Of a stretch of 64,000 nucleotides of DNA, positions 1 to 8,096 are shown piece by piece. The notes beneath the pieces are model-generated. The model saw nothing but the letters and a program-made list of their open reading frames with translations. It made no database searches and was not told where the DNA came from. Position 1 is the first letter of the stretch. Each line of letters begins with the position of its first letter. Origin of the DNA: Paenalcaligenes hominis. Its GTDB lineage: Bacteria > Pseudomonadota > Gammaproteobacteria > Burkholderiales > Burkholderiaceae_B. The DNA lies in the NCBI RefSeq assembly GCF_011927625.1, contig NZ_JAATIZ010000002.1, positions 558,001-622,000 of the forward strand. The letters run 5' to 3'. The position numbers and the translations under genes are program-made.

Positions 1-309
1 GGCTTAATTGCTAAACACAAAATCGGCATGCCTACTGTGCACCTAGAGGCCAACTTTCGTTCTATTAGCCAAATGGGCGACGATGTCACCCTAAGCCTAG
101 GCGTTAAAAAAATTGGCAGTCGTTCATTGCATTTGCATTTGCAGTGTGTTGGTCATGACGGTGTATTGCGCATGGAGGTCAACCAAGTCATTGTGACGAC
201 CTCCCTTATCACCCACCAAGCCGCCCCTGTGCCCGAGTTTTTACGCGAGCCTATGCAAGCTTTCTTGCTACCTCAGGTCGCCGCAACTGCGGACTCATGT
301 CAGGCTTAA
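1..309 (+). CDS. Acyl-CoA thioesterase, hot-dog fold (C-terminal part, cut by window edge)
   Basis: The frame is open from base 1, so the start lies outside the window; about 102 residues are visible. The sequence resembles the second half of 4-hydroxybenzoyl-CoA-type (4HBT) thioesterases: an alternating beta pattern around HLEANF, a VKKIGS turn, and a late strand ending VIVTTS. Such enzymes hydrolyse acyl- or aroyl-CoA esters in the cytoplasm. It lies 125 bp upstream of an aryl-CoA hydroxylase on the same strand, so a natural role is releasing the hydroxylated free acid (gentisate or an analogue) for ring cleavage. The family assignment is fairly safe; the substrate is inferred from context. 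A methionine at 28 is internal and probably not the start. Confidence 0.7.
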   Translation, partial: GLIAKHKIGMPTVHLEANFRSISQMGDDVTLSLGVKKIGSRSLHLHLQCVGHDGVLRMEVNQVIVTTSLITHQAAPVPEFLREPMQAFLLPQVAATADSCQA

Positions 310-369
310 TTCAGGAGAACAGGTATATTTTTTGTGGTTTTTATTTACGCAATTAGTTTACCTGTATAC

Positions 370-385
370 TATTTATTAATAAATA
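370..385. promoter_or_regulatory. Perfect 16-bp AT palindrome upstream of the aryl-CoA hydroxylase gene
   Basis: TATTTATTAATAAATA is fully self-complementary and sits 50 bp before the ATG at 435, in an AT-rich 125-bp gap. It could be an operator or part of a promoter. No regulator gene adjoins it. A palindrome made only of A and T is weak evidence on its own. Confidence 0.3.
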
Positions 386-434
386 TACTTAGCTGAATTT
401 GATTAGCTAAGTGTCATAACCATACGGAACAGTT

Positions 435-2750
435 ATGAAAATCGTATGTATAGGTGGAGGCCCAGCAGGTCTGTATTTTGGCTTGCTGATGAAATTACAA
501 AATCCTGATAACCACATTGTGGTGGTAGAGCGCAATCGCCCTTATGACACCTTTGGTTGGGGCGTGGTGTTCTCTGATGCCACGATGGAAAACTTGCGTG
601 AAGCCGATCCGGTTTCAGCGCAAACCATTGGCGATGCATTCAACCATTGGGACGATATTGAAACCCATTTCAAAGGGCGCGCTATTCGCAGCAAAGGCCA
701 TGGTTTTATTGGCATTGGTCGTAAAAAGCTACTGAACATTTTGCAAGCACGTTGCGAAGAAGTGGGCGTTGAGCTCGTCTTTGAAACCAATGTGGAAGAC
801 GAACAAGACATAGCTCGCCGCTATCAAGCCGATCTTGTGATTGCCTCCGATGGTATTAACAGTCGCATTCGCAACAAACACCCCGAAAGCTTCAAACCCG
901 ATATTGACGAGCGTCACTGTCGCTTTGTATGGCTAGGGACTAAAAAGGTCTTTGATGCGTTTAATTTCATTTTTGTAGAAAACGAACACGGCTGGTTTCA
1001 AGCGCATGCTTATCGCTTTGAGGACGGCATGTCGACCTTTATTGTTGAAACCCCGCATGAAACCTGGGCCAAGGCCGGCATTGAAAACATGAGCCAAGAG
1101 GAAGGTATTAAATACTGCGAAGACCTCTTTGCCCCCTACCTAGATGGCAACCCATTAGTCAGTAACGCCACGCATTTACGTGGTTCAGCCATTTGGATTC
1201 GTTTCCCCCGCGTCATCTGCAACAACTGGGTGCATTGGGAAAACATAGATGGCAAGAATGTGCCCTTTGTTTTGATGGGTGACGCCGCCCATACTGCACA
1301 CTTTTCCATTGGCTCTGGCACCAAGCTCGCTCTTGAAGACGCAATCACCTTAGCCAATCACCTCAAGCAAGACGAGTCCTTAGAGCAGGCGCTAGAACAG
1401 TACAGTGCAGAACGCAGCATTGATGTATTACGTATTCAAAATGCAGCGCGCAACTCCACGGAATGGTTTGAAAACGTGGCACGGTATGCCAATATGGCGC
1501 CCGAGCAGTTCACCTATTCCATGCTGACTCGCTCCCAACGCATTTCTCATGAAAACTTGCGTTTGCGCGACCCCGCAGGCATTACCGAATTTGAGCGTTG
1601 GTTTGCTACCCAAGCCGGTATGCAGCTCGGCGCGGATCAAACCCCACCGCCCCCTATGTTCACGCCCTTTAAACTGCGTGATCTGACACTGAAAAATCGC
1701 ATTGTGTTTTCACCGACTTTAACTTACAGCGCTAAAGATGGCGTAGTTAATGATTTCCATGAAGTGCATTATGGCGCGCGCGCCTTGGGCGGAGCGGCGT
1801 TAGTGATGGCGGAGATGACCGCGGTGACCCCCGACGGGCGTGTTACCCCAGGCTGCGCCGGCTTGTGGAATGACGACCATACCACAGCGTGGTCTGACGT
1901 GGTCAAGGCGATTCACTCAGGTCAAGCCTTAGCGGGAATTCAACTGGGCCACGCCGGTCGTAGAGGTTCCACCCAAGTCGGTTGGGAACAAGCCAATCGA
2001 CCCTTAGCCAGTGGCAATTGGGATCTGGTGTCTGCTTCGGCCTTACCGTACGACGCTAACAGCGCTTGTCCTACTGAAATCACGCGCGCCCAAATGGATA
2101 CCATTCGCGATGCTTTTGTGGCGGCCACTCAACGGGCGGATGCCGCCGGTTTTGACTGCCTAGAGCTCCAAGCAGCGCATGGTTATTTGTTATCGAGCTT
2201 TATTTCTCCCTTAACGAATCAGCGTAGTGATGAGTACGGCGGTAGCCTAAGCAACCGTTTGGCTTACCCCCTTGAGGTCTTTAACGCCATGCGGGCCGTG
2301 TGGCCAGCTCACAAACCGTTGTTTGTGCGTATTTCTGCTACGGATTGGGCCGAAGGCGGCACGAGCGTCGACGAGGCAGTAGAGATTGCACGCTGCTTTA
2401 AAGCGGCCGGTGCTGATGTCGTGGACGTCTCTAGCGGTGAAGTTGTCAGCGAACAAAAACCCATTTATGGTCGTATGTATCAGACCCCGTTTGCAGACCG
2501 CGTTCGCAACGAAGTGGGTATAGCAAGTATGGCTGTCGGTGCTATCTTAGAGGCCGACCATGCCAACAGTATTATTGCAGCAGGACGCGCCGATTTGTGT
2601 GCGTTATCCCGCGCCTTTTTAGCCAACCCCAACTGGCCCTTACACGAGGCTGCTAAGCTCGGCTATCACGACATCCAGTGGCCAGCACAATATCAATGGG
2701 GTCAAGACTGGCTCGAAAGACAAGAAAATCGCCCTGTATTACAAGGCTAA
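435..2750 (+). CDS. Bifunctional aryl-CoA hydroxylase/OYE-type oxidoreductase (salicylyl-CoA 5-hydroxylase / 2-aminobenzoyl-CoA monooxygenase-reductase family)
   Basis: The protein has 771 residues in two parts. Residues 1-395 are a class A flavin monooxygenase with GGGPAG at 8-13 and the second FAD motif GDAAH at 282-286. Residues 408-765 are an old-yellow-enzyme/NADH:flavin oxidoreductase domain with its catalytic region intact (AAHGY at 580-584, then a YGGS motif). This fusion is known from salicylyl-CoA 5-hydroxylases and from 2-aminobenzoyl-CoA monooxygenase/reductase. A gentisate-dioxygenase homologue 11 bp downstream and a thioesterase upstream favour 5-hydroxylation of salicylyl-CoA, or of anthraniloyl-CoA, before ring cleavage. 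The OYE domain keeps its active-site motif, so ring reduction as in the aminobenzoyl enzyme cannot be excluded. The family is certain; the exact substrate is not. Confidence 0.88.
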   Translation: MKIVCIGGGPAGLYFGLLMKLQNPDNHIVVVERNRPYDTFGWGVVFSDATMENLREADPVSAQTIGDAFNHWDDIETHFKGRAIRSKGHGFIGIGRKKLLNILQARCEEVGVELVFETNVEDEQDIARRYQADLVIASDGINSRIRNKHPESFKPDIDERHCRFVWLGTKKVFDAFNFIFVENEHGWFQAHAYRFEDGMSTFIVETPHETWAKAGIENMSQEEGIKYCEDLFAPYLDGNPLVSNATHLRGSAIWIRFPRVICNNWVHWENIDGKNVPFVLMGDAAHTAHFSIGSGTKLALEDAITLANHLKQDESLEQALEQYSAERSIDVLRIQNAARNSTEWFENVARYANMAPEQFTYSMLTRSQRISHENLRLRDPAGITEFERWFATQAGMQLGADQTPPPPMFTPFKLRDLTLKNRIVFSPTLTYSAKDGVVNDFHEVHYGARALGGAALVMAEMTAVTPDGRVTPGCAGLWNDDHTTAWSDVVKAIHSGQALAGIQLGHAGRRGSTQVGWEQANRPLASGNWDLVSASALPYDANSACPTEITRAQMDTIRDAFVAATQRADAAGFDCLELQAAHGYLLSSFISPLTNQRSDEYGGSLSNRLAYPLEVFNAMRAVWPAHKPLFVRISATDWAEGGTSVDEAVEIARCFKAAGADVVDVSSGEVVSEQKPIYGRMYQTPFADRVRNEVGIASMAVGAILEADHANSIIAAGRADLCALSRAFLANPNWPLHEAAKLGYHDIQWPAQYQWGQDWLERQENRPVLQG

Positions 2751-2761
2751 GGAGACAAGTA

Positions 2762-3889
2762 ATGACTCAAGATCGTTATGACATCTATAAAGAAGACGTG
2801 ATCGGCCGCGCTAACGTAACCGATACGCCCGAACTGGTGCAGTATTACAAAGACCTCGAGCAATTTGAGGCCGGCGCGTTATGGAACGTTGCCAACAAAA
2901 TTGAACCGTGGGAGCCCAAATCCCAGTCAGTGCCTGTGCTATGGCGCTACAGAGATTTACGTGACTACGTACTGCGTTCCGTCGATTTAGTCACCCCTGA
3001 ACAAGCAGGTCGTCGCGTTATTTATTTAAACAACCCAGGCCGTCAGGATGTGTCTGCCGCAGTGGGCTGGTTGTACTCGGGCTTACAAGTGATGCATCCT
3101 GGCGAGGCCGCTTCCGCCCACTCTCACTCTTCTTCTGCCTTGCGCTTCATTATGGAAGGCTCTGGTGCTTACACTGTGGTCGACGGCCATAAAATGACCT
3201 TGGGTGCCAATGACTTTGTATTGACTCCCAATGGGGCATGGCACGAACATGGCGTTAGCGCCGAAGGCAGCACCTGCATTTGGCAAGACGGTTTGGATAT
3301 TCCCTTGGTAAACGCCATGGAGGCCGGTTTTTATGCCGTGCACCCAGATCTATCGCAGGCAGTGACCTACCCCGTCAATGACGCGTCCCATATCTGGGGC
3401 GGGCCGGGGTTAAAGCCTACCTTGCACGACTGGCAGAAGCCCTACTCACCGCTTTTGAAATACGAGTGGGAACCTACCTACGAAGCCCTGTTGCGTTACT
3501 CTAAAGTCACTGATGGCAGCCCGTTTGATGGCATTATCATGGACTACACCAACCCCTTAACCGGCGGACCAGTCATGGCCACCATTGGGGCTAGCATGCA
3601 AATGCTGCGTCCTGGCGAGCACACTAAAGCCCACCGTCACACAGGTAGCATTATGTACCAAGTGGCCAAGGGCGAAGGCTACTCCATCATCAATGGCAAA
3701 CGCTTTGATTGGCGCGAGCGAGATATTTTCTGCGTGCCCTCATGGATGTTCCACGAGCACGTCAACGGTTCTAGCAGCGAAGACGCTTGCTTGTTCTCAT
3801 TCCATGACCTGCCTGTGATGCGCGCGCTTAATTTGTATTTCGAAGAAGCGCTTGTCGATAACAATGGTCACCAAATCATTACTGAATAA
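2762..3889 (+). CDS. Gentisate 1,2-dioxygenase-family bicupin ring-cleavage enzyme
   Basis: The product has 375 residues. The ATG at 2762 follows AAGGAGA; an in-frame ATG at 2678 lies inside the previous gene and is rejected. It is a double cupin: the N-terminal barrel carries H120-x-H122 and H161-x-H163, the likely Fe(II) site, and the second barrel has HTKAHRH but is probably non-catalytic. Gentisate dioxygenases open the ring of 2,5-dihydroxybenzoate between C1 and C2 to give maleylpyruvate. Relatives act on salicylate, 5-nitrosalicylate or 5-hydroxyanthranilate. Its position between an aryl-CoA 5-hydroxylase and an FAA hydrolase supports a gentisate-type route. If the pathway starts from indole, 5-hydroxyanthranilate is an alternative substrate. 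Confidence 0.87.
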   Translation: MTQDRYDIYKEDVIGRANVTDTPELVQYYKDLEQFEAGALWNVANKIEPWEPKSQSVPVLWRYRDLRDYVLRSVDLVTPEQAGRRVIYLNNPGRQDVSAAVGWLYSGLQVMHPGEAASAHSHSSSALRFIMEGSGAYTVVDGHKMTLGANDFVLTPNGAWHEHGVSAEGSTCIWQDGLDIPLVNAMEAGFYAVHPDLSQAVTYPVNDASHIWGGPGLKPTLHDWQKPYSPLLKYEWEPTYEALLRYSKVTDGSPFDGIIMDYTNPLTGGPVMATIGASMQMLRPGEHTKAHRHTGSIMYQVAKGEGYSIINGKRFDWRERDIFCVPSWMFHEHVNGSSSEDACLFSFHDLPVMRALNLYFEEALVDNNGHQIITE

Positions 3890-3902
3890 CTACTGAATCT
3901 AA

Positions 3903-3922
3903 CGCGCTGCCGCAACAGCGCG
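3903..3922 (+). other. Intercistronic hairpin
   Basis: CGCGCTG pairs with CAGCGCG over a 6-nt loop between the dioxygenase and FAA-hydrolase genes. No T-tract follows, so it is more likely an mRNA processing or stability element than a terminator. Confidence 0.4.
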
Positions 3923-3944
3923 CCATGTACTAACGGAGATAAAA

Positions 3945-4868
3945 ATGCGTCTTGTTACTTTCCGCAGCGATGTGACTGCTCCAGCTCGTTTAGGTGCTCT
4001 TGTCGACGACCTCGTTGTTGATCTATTTGAATTTGGTCTTGCTATTGGTCAGCCTCTGCCCGACAACATGTTGGACTTTATCGACATGGGTCCAGGTGCC
4101 GTTGCAACCACCAGCCAACTTCTGAAAGAGTATGCTGACGAGCTACCTTTAGGCGTAGCCGTACCCGTAGCAAACGTGAAGCTACTCGCACCTATCCCCC
4201 GTCCACGCAAAAACATCTTCGGTATTGGTTTGAACTACGTAGAGCACGTAGCTGAATCCAGCCGCACTCTAGATACCTCTAAAGAGCTACCCAAACAGCC
4301 GGTTATCTTCTCTAAGCCTCCTACCACTGTAGTAGGCCCCGATGATGCCATTGAGCACAACAAAAATATCACTCAGCAAATGGACTGGGAAGTCGAATTG
4401 GCTGTCATTATGGGCACACGTGCTAAACGCGTGAAAAAAGAGGACGCCCTCAACTACGTTTTCGGCTATAGCGTCATGCTAGACGTAAGCGCCCGCGACT
4501 GCCGTCGTGCGGGTCAGTGGATTTACTCTAAAGGTCAAGACACTTACGCCCCCTTTGGTCCCGTGATTGTCACCGCCGACGAGCTCGTTGATCCCCATAA
4601 CCTTAACCTCAGCCTCACACTGAATGGCGTGACCAAGCAAAGCTCCAACACAAAACACATGCTATTTAATGTGAACGAGTTAGTGGCCGACATCAGTGCA
4701 GGTATTACCTTAGAACCAGGTGACATCATTGCCACCGGTACCCCCGAGGGTGTAGGCGCAGGTCGCGATCCCCAAGAATGGATGTGGCCAGGCGATGTCG
4801 TAGAAGCCACTGTCGAAGGCATTGGTACGCTACGCAACCCGATCGTTGACGTTACCCCTGCTAAATAA
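3945..4868 (+). CDS. Fumarylacetoacetate hydrolase-family protein (maleylpyruvate/fumarylpyruvate hydrolase type)
   Basis: A 307-residue protein whose ATG follows ACGGAGATAAAA. It shows the FAH core: a WEVELAV segment (metal-binding E-x-E) near residues 147-153 and GDIIATGTPEGVG near the C-terminus. In gentisate pathways such enzymes split fumarylpyruvate or maleylpyruvate into pyruvate plus fumarate or maleate. No maleylpyruvate isomerase is visible nearby, so the enzyme may act on maleylpyruvate directly, or the isomerase may lie elsewhere. It is codirectional with the dioxygenase and separated from it only by a short hairpin spacer. Confidence 0.87.
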   Translation: MRLVTFRSDVTAPARLGALVDDLVVDLFEFGLAIGQPLPDNMLDFIDMGPGAVATTSQLLKEYADELPLGVAVPVANVKLLAPIPRPRKNIFGIGLNYVEHVAESSRTLDTSKELPKQPVIFSKPPTTVVGPDDAIEHNKNITQQMDWEVELAVIMGTRAKRVKKEDALNYVFGYSVMLDVSARDCRRAGQWIYSKGQDTYAPFGPVIVTADELVDPHNLNLSLTLNGVTKQSSNTKHMLFNVNELVADISAGITLEPGDIIATGTPEGVGAGRDPQEWMWPGDVVEATVEGIGTLRNPIVDVTPAK

Positions 4869-4878
4869 GGAGCAATGC

Positions 4879-5910
4879 GTGCTTGAATTACCTAAATTCA
4901 AAGCGGCCGCGGTTCAAACTGCGCCGGTGTTTTTAGACACCGACGCCACCATTGAAAAAGCATGCCGCTTTATTCATGAAGCTGCCGACAACGGGGCTCA
5001 GCTGGTTGCCTTCCCCGAGGTATTCGTATCAGCGTACCCCTACTGGAGCTGGGTCATGAACCCAGTCGAGGCCAGCCCTTGGTTTGAAAAACTGGTGCTT
5101 TCCGCCATCGAAGTGCCGGGCCCTGAAATTCAAAAAGTCGCACAAACAGCACGTCAACGTGGTGTCAACGTGGTCATTGGTGTGAACGAACGCAATCCCA
5201 ACAGCTTTGCCACCATCTATAACACGCTGGTCACGATTAACCACGAGGGTCGTATTATTGGCCGCCATCGCAAGCTAGTGCCTACCTGGGCAGAAAAGCT
5301 AACTTGGGCGCCCGGTGATGCCTCCTCGATGCGGGTACACAAGACCAATATTGGCCCCTTGGGTTCCTTAGCTTGTGGTGAAAACACCAACACCTTGGCG
5401 CGGTTTAGTTTGTTAGCTCAGGGTGAAATGATCCACACCGCTAACTATATTGCCCTTCCTGTAGCCCCTAAAGACTACGACATGGCCGAAGCCATTCGTT
5501 TACGTGCAGCAGCGCATTGTTTTGAGGGCAAAGTCTTTACGGTCGTGTCTTGTTCTACCATTTCCGAAGAAATTGTAGAGCTCATGAGTGCGACGCACCC
5601 CGAAGCGCGCGAGCTACTTGCACGCAAAAACAGTGCGTTTTCTGGCACGATTGGCCCTGATGGTCGTACCGTAGGCGAAGCATTAATTGACGACGAAGGC
5701 ATTGCCTATGCCGACATCGACCTAAACCGTTGTATTCAACCGCGTCAAATGCATGACATCACCGGTCACTACAACCGATTTGATGTGTTTGACTTAAAGG
5801 TCAATCGCCGTGCGCTTAGCGCAGCGACGTTTACCAACGATCAGTTTTGTGCCGATGAGCTCAACCCCGACGACGCAGATCCTACCTTTGGTCGTGACAC
5901 TGACGTCTAA
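4879..5910 (+). CDS. Nitrilase-superfamily carbon-nitrogen hydrolase
   Basis: The likely start is GTG at 4879, six bases after AAGGAG, giving 343 residues. An upstream ATG at 4822 lies inside the preceding gene. The catalytic triad is visible: E47 in FPEVF, K132 in HRKLVP and C166 in LACGENT. Length and motifs fit nitrilases that turn nitriles into carboxylic acids; a few family members are amidases or cyanide hydratases. In an indole/auxin context indole-3-acetonitrile is an attractive substrate. Hydrolysis of an amide formed from an aminated ring-cleavage product is another possibility. It is the fifth gene of the first operon. The hydrolase family is secure and the substrate is inferred. 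Confidence 0.82.
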   Translation: MLELPKFKAAAVQTAPVFLDTDATIEKACRFIHEAADNGAQLVAFPEVFVSAYPYWSWVMNPVEASPWFEKLVLSAIEVPGPEIQKVAQTARQRGVNVVIGVNERNPNSFATIYNTLVTINHEGRIIGRHRKLVPTWAEKLTWAPGDASSMRVHKTNIGPLGSLACGENTNTLARFSLLAQGEMIHTANYIALPVAPKDYDMAEAIRLRAAAHCFEGKVFTVVSCSTISEEIVELMSATHPEARELLARKNSAFSGTIGPDGRTVGEALIDDEGIAYADIDLNRCIQPRQMHDITGHYNRFDVFDLKVNRRALSAATFTNDQFCADELNPDDADPTFGRDTDV

Positions 5911-5921
5911 CTAAAAATAAA

Positions 5922-5942
5922 GGGCGTGCGATGTACGCGCCC
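5922..5942 (+). other. GC-rich imperfect hairpin in a gene spacer
   Basis: GGGCGTG can pair with CGCGCCC (one G-T pair) in the 67-bp gap before the next gene. A short pyrimidine stretch follows, with no run of T. It may be a weak attenuator or an RNA-stability structure. Confidence 0.3.
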
Positions 5943-5977
5943 CTCTTTCCCTGCATCTAACATGACGAGGAGACTCC

Positions 5978-6763
5978 ATGAGCAACGTTTTACACCTAAT
6001 TACCCAAGCCCTAGACAACCAAGAAGTTAAAGTCATTGACCTTACCCACACACTTAACGAGTCGTTTCCGGCTTTGCAATTGCCCGAGCAATTTGGTCAA
6101 ACCGTCGGTTTTTCCAAGCAGCGCATCAGCCATTACGATGAGCAAGGTCCAGGTTGGTACTGGAACAATTTCACCTGTGGTGAGCATACCGGTACGCACT
6201 TTGATGCACCGGCCCACTGGATTTCTGGGCGTGAGCATGCAGAAAACACCGTAGATACGATTCCAGCCGAACACTTTATTCGCCCTGCCGTCGTCATTGA
6301 CGCCAGTGCAGAAGTGGCGCAAGACGACAACTGGATTCTCACGCCCGAGTTTCTCCAAGCGTGGGAAGCCAAGCATGGCAAAATTCCTGCGCGTTCCTGG
6401 GTGTTGTTACGTACCGATTGGTCCAAGCGCTTAGAGCAAAGCGCGGAAGCCTATGTCAACATGAAAGAAAACGGTCCTAACACCCCCGGCCCATCTCAAG
6501 AAGCCGTCGAATGGCTCATTAATGAAAGAGATGTGCATGGCTTTGGTGTGGAAACCATTAATACCGACGCGGGTCAGTCCTATGCCTGGCCCTTACCTTA
6601 TCCGTGTCACTCATTAATGCATGGCGCCAACCGCTACGGCTTGCAGTGTTTAAAAAACCTGGATCAATTACCGGCTACGGGTGCTCTGATTCTCTCGGCC
6701 CCGTTAAAAATTGAAGACGGCTCTGGCAGCCCTTTACGGGTTTTGGCCTTAGTCACCGCCTAA
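5978..6763 (+). CDS. Cyclase-family metal hydrolase, isatin hydrolase/kynurenine formamidase-like
   Basis: A 261-residue protein, ATG after GACGAGGAG. It carries the cyclase-family metal motif H70-TGT-H74-F-D76 with a further H80 (HTGTHFDAPAH), which binds Mn or Zn. The later segments (WVLLRTDWSKR, INTDAG, MHGANRYGL and the C-terminal GSGSPLRVLAL) are what I recall of isatin hydrolases rather than of kynurenine formamidase, which is usually shorter. Isatin hydrolase opens the lactam of isatin to give isatinate (2-aminophenylglyoxylate), a known step in indole-3-acetate and indole breakdown. Kynurenine formamidase or another lactamase remains possible. A terminator follows it, so it closes the first operon. 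Confidence 0.72.
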   Translation: MSNVLHLITQALDNQEVKVIDLTHTLNESFPALQLPEQFGQTVGFSKQRISHYDEQGPGWYWNNFTCGEHTGTHFDAPAHWISGREHAENTVDTIPAEHFIRPAVVIDASAEVAQDDNWILTPEFLQAWEAKHGKIPARSWVLLRTDWSKRLEQSAEAYVNMKENGPNTPGPSQEAVEWLINERDVHGFGVETINTDAGQSYAWPLPYPCHSLMHGANRYGLQCLKNLDQLPATGALILSAPLKIEDGSGSPLRVLALVTA

Positions 6764-6783
6764 ATCACATCGCGTCATTTAAC

Positions 6784-6812
6784 AGAACCCCTAACTAGGG
6801 GTTCTTTTTTTT
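6784..6812 (+). terminator. Rho-independent terminator of the first operon
   Basis: AGAACCCC pairs with GGGGTTCT across a 6-nt loop and runs straight into a tract of eight T. It starts 21 bp after the stop codon of the isatin-hydrolase-like gene. Confidence 0.9.
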
Positions 6813-6894
6813 GTCGATCAAAACCAAACCGCATCCAACTTTTCTTGCTATTGGCTTGCCTATAACGTGTGCATTCGTCCTAATGGTTTTCCAT

Positions 6895-6912
6895 TATATT
6901 CCTGGGAATATA
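6895..6912. promoter_or_regulatory. Inverted repeat, candidate operator of the Rieske operon
   Basis: TATATTCC-TG-GGAATATA has perfect 8-bp arms and a 2-bp spacer, about 200 bp before the reductase start and just upstream of an AT-rich, promoter-like stretch. It looks like a dimeric repressor or activator site. The cognate regulator is unknown; the AraC gene at 23343 is the only local candidate on this side of the window. Confidence 0.45.
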
Positions 6913-7110
6913 TTGATTACTAAACTATTCATCAATAGAATAACTCACATATTAAGAACTATTTTGTGATGACCACACTGAACGCGCTCACTTTCATCCC
7001 AAGGCGAAGACCCGCTAGAGCGTTACCCCCATAATCCCTCATGGGTTCAAGCGCTTTGTCTATGTTGACGGATCAGTCTGTGTTCATTACACGCATACAC
7101 GAGGCAAATT

Positions 7111-8082
7111 ATGCAACCTTTTGAACTCATCGTCCGTGAAACAAAGCTCGTTTCCCCATTGATTCGTGAGCTAATCCTAGAGGCACCTAAGGCCGCGGCA
7201 TTACCCGCTTTTACGGCAGGTTCACATGTAAAGGTCCATATTCCCGAGCTCAACGATCATCGCTGCTATTCCTTAATCGTGACTGACTCTGACTATGACT
7301 GGGCTCAGGCTCCTAACCAGTATCGCTTAGGCATACGTCTTGAAGAAGACGGCCAAGGTGGCTCCCAATTTATGCATCAGCTGCAAACAGGTGATGTTCT
7401 GCATGTAGAAGGCCCTGTTAATGATTTTCCCTTGCACGACGCGCAGCCCAACGAACCTGAACTGGTTCTGATTGCAGGCGGGATTGGTATTACACCTATT
7501 GCTAGCATGGCACAGCAGCTTCAACAGCAAGGTCGTGCGTTTAGTCTGCATTACAGCGCACGCACCAAAGATCAACTGGCTTTTGCCGACGAGCTCGGTG
7601 CTCTACTTAACTCACAGCTCGTTTGCTATACCAACGATCAAAATAACTTTGATCTGACTCAGCTGTTCCAGACCCTTACCCCCAATCAACCTCTGTATGT
7701 ATGTGGCCCTCAGGGCATGATTGACGCCGTCATCGCGTTAGCCAAAGAAAAAGGATGGGAGCGCGAACACGTTCATTTCGAGCTGTTCATTACCGCGGCC
7801 CCTTTGGAAGGCGATCAACCGTTTGAAGTAGAACTACGTCAATCCGGGCTCAGCTTTACCGTCCCTGCCGACAAAACCATTGTGCAAGTCCTAGAGGAAG
7901 CCGGTGAAGACCCCATGTACGACTGTTTACGCGGCGAATGTGGCGTGTGTACGGTCGATGTGCTCGAAGGCACCCCTGACCACCGTGACTACTTTTTAAC
8001 AGACAAAGAAAAGCAAAGCGGCAAGGTTATTCAAATCTGTATCTCCCGCTCTAAATCCCCAAAACTCGTGCTTGATATGTAA
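7111..8082 (+). CDS. Rieske oxygenase reductase (phthalate dioxygenase reductase type)
   Basis: A 323-residue protein in the order flavin-binding barrel, NAD-binding domain (AGGIGITPI, then YVCGPQGM), C-terminal plant-type [2Fe-2S] domain with C272, C277, C280 and C310. This arrangement is that of phthalate-dioxygenase-reductase proteins, which pass electrons from NADH through flavin and the iron-sulphur cluster to a Rieske oxygenase. It is the first gene of the second operon, and the oxygenase alpha subunit begins 15 bp after its stop. Function as the electron donor of the adjacent oxygenase is very likely. Confidence 0.9.
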   Translation: MQPFELIVRETKLVSPLIRELILEAPKAAALPAFTAGSHVKVHIPELNDHRCYSLIVTDSDYDWAQAPNQYRLGIRLEEDGQGGSQFMHQLQTGDVLHVEGPVNDFPLHDAQPNEPELVLIAGGIGITPIASMAQQLQQQGRAFSLHYSARTKDQLAFADELGALLNSQLVCYTNDQNNFDLTQLFQTLTPNQPLYVCGPQGMIDAVIALAKEKGWEREHVHFELFITAAPLEGDQPFEVELRQSGLSFTVPADKTIVQVLEEAGEDPMYDCLRGECGVCTVDVLEGTPDHRDYFLTDKEKQSGKVIQICISRSKSPKLVLDM

Positions 8083-8096
8083 TAAGGGACGCCATT

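Larger units (their letters stand above)
6764..7110. other. 347-bp gap between two catabolic operons
   Basis: No gene is supported here. It holds a rho-independent terminator (6784-6812), an AT-rich stretch with an 8+8 bp inverted repeat (6895-6912), and the presumed promoter for the reductase/Rieske operon that starts at 7111. A minus-strand frame at 7047-7253 is the shadow of the reductase gene. Confidence 0.6.
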
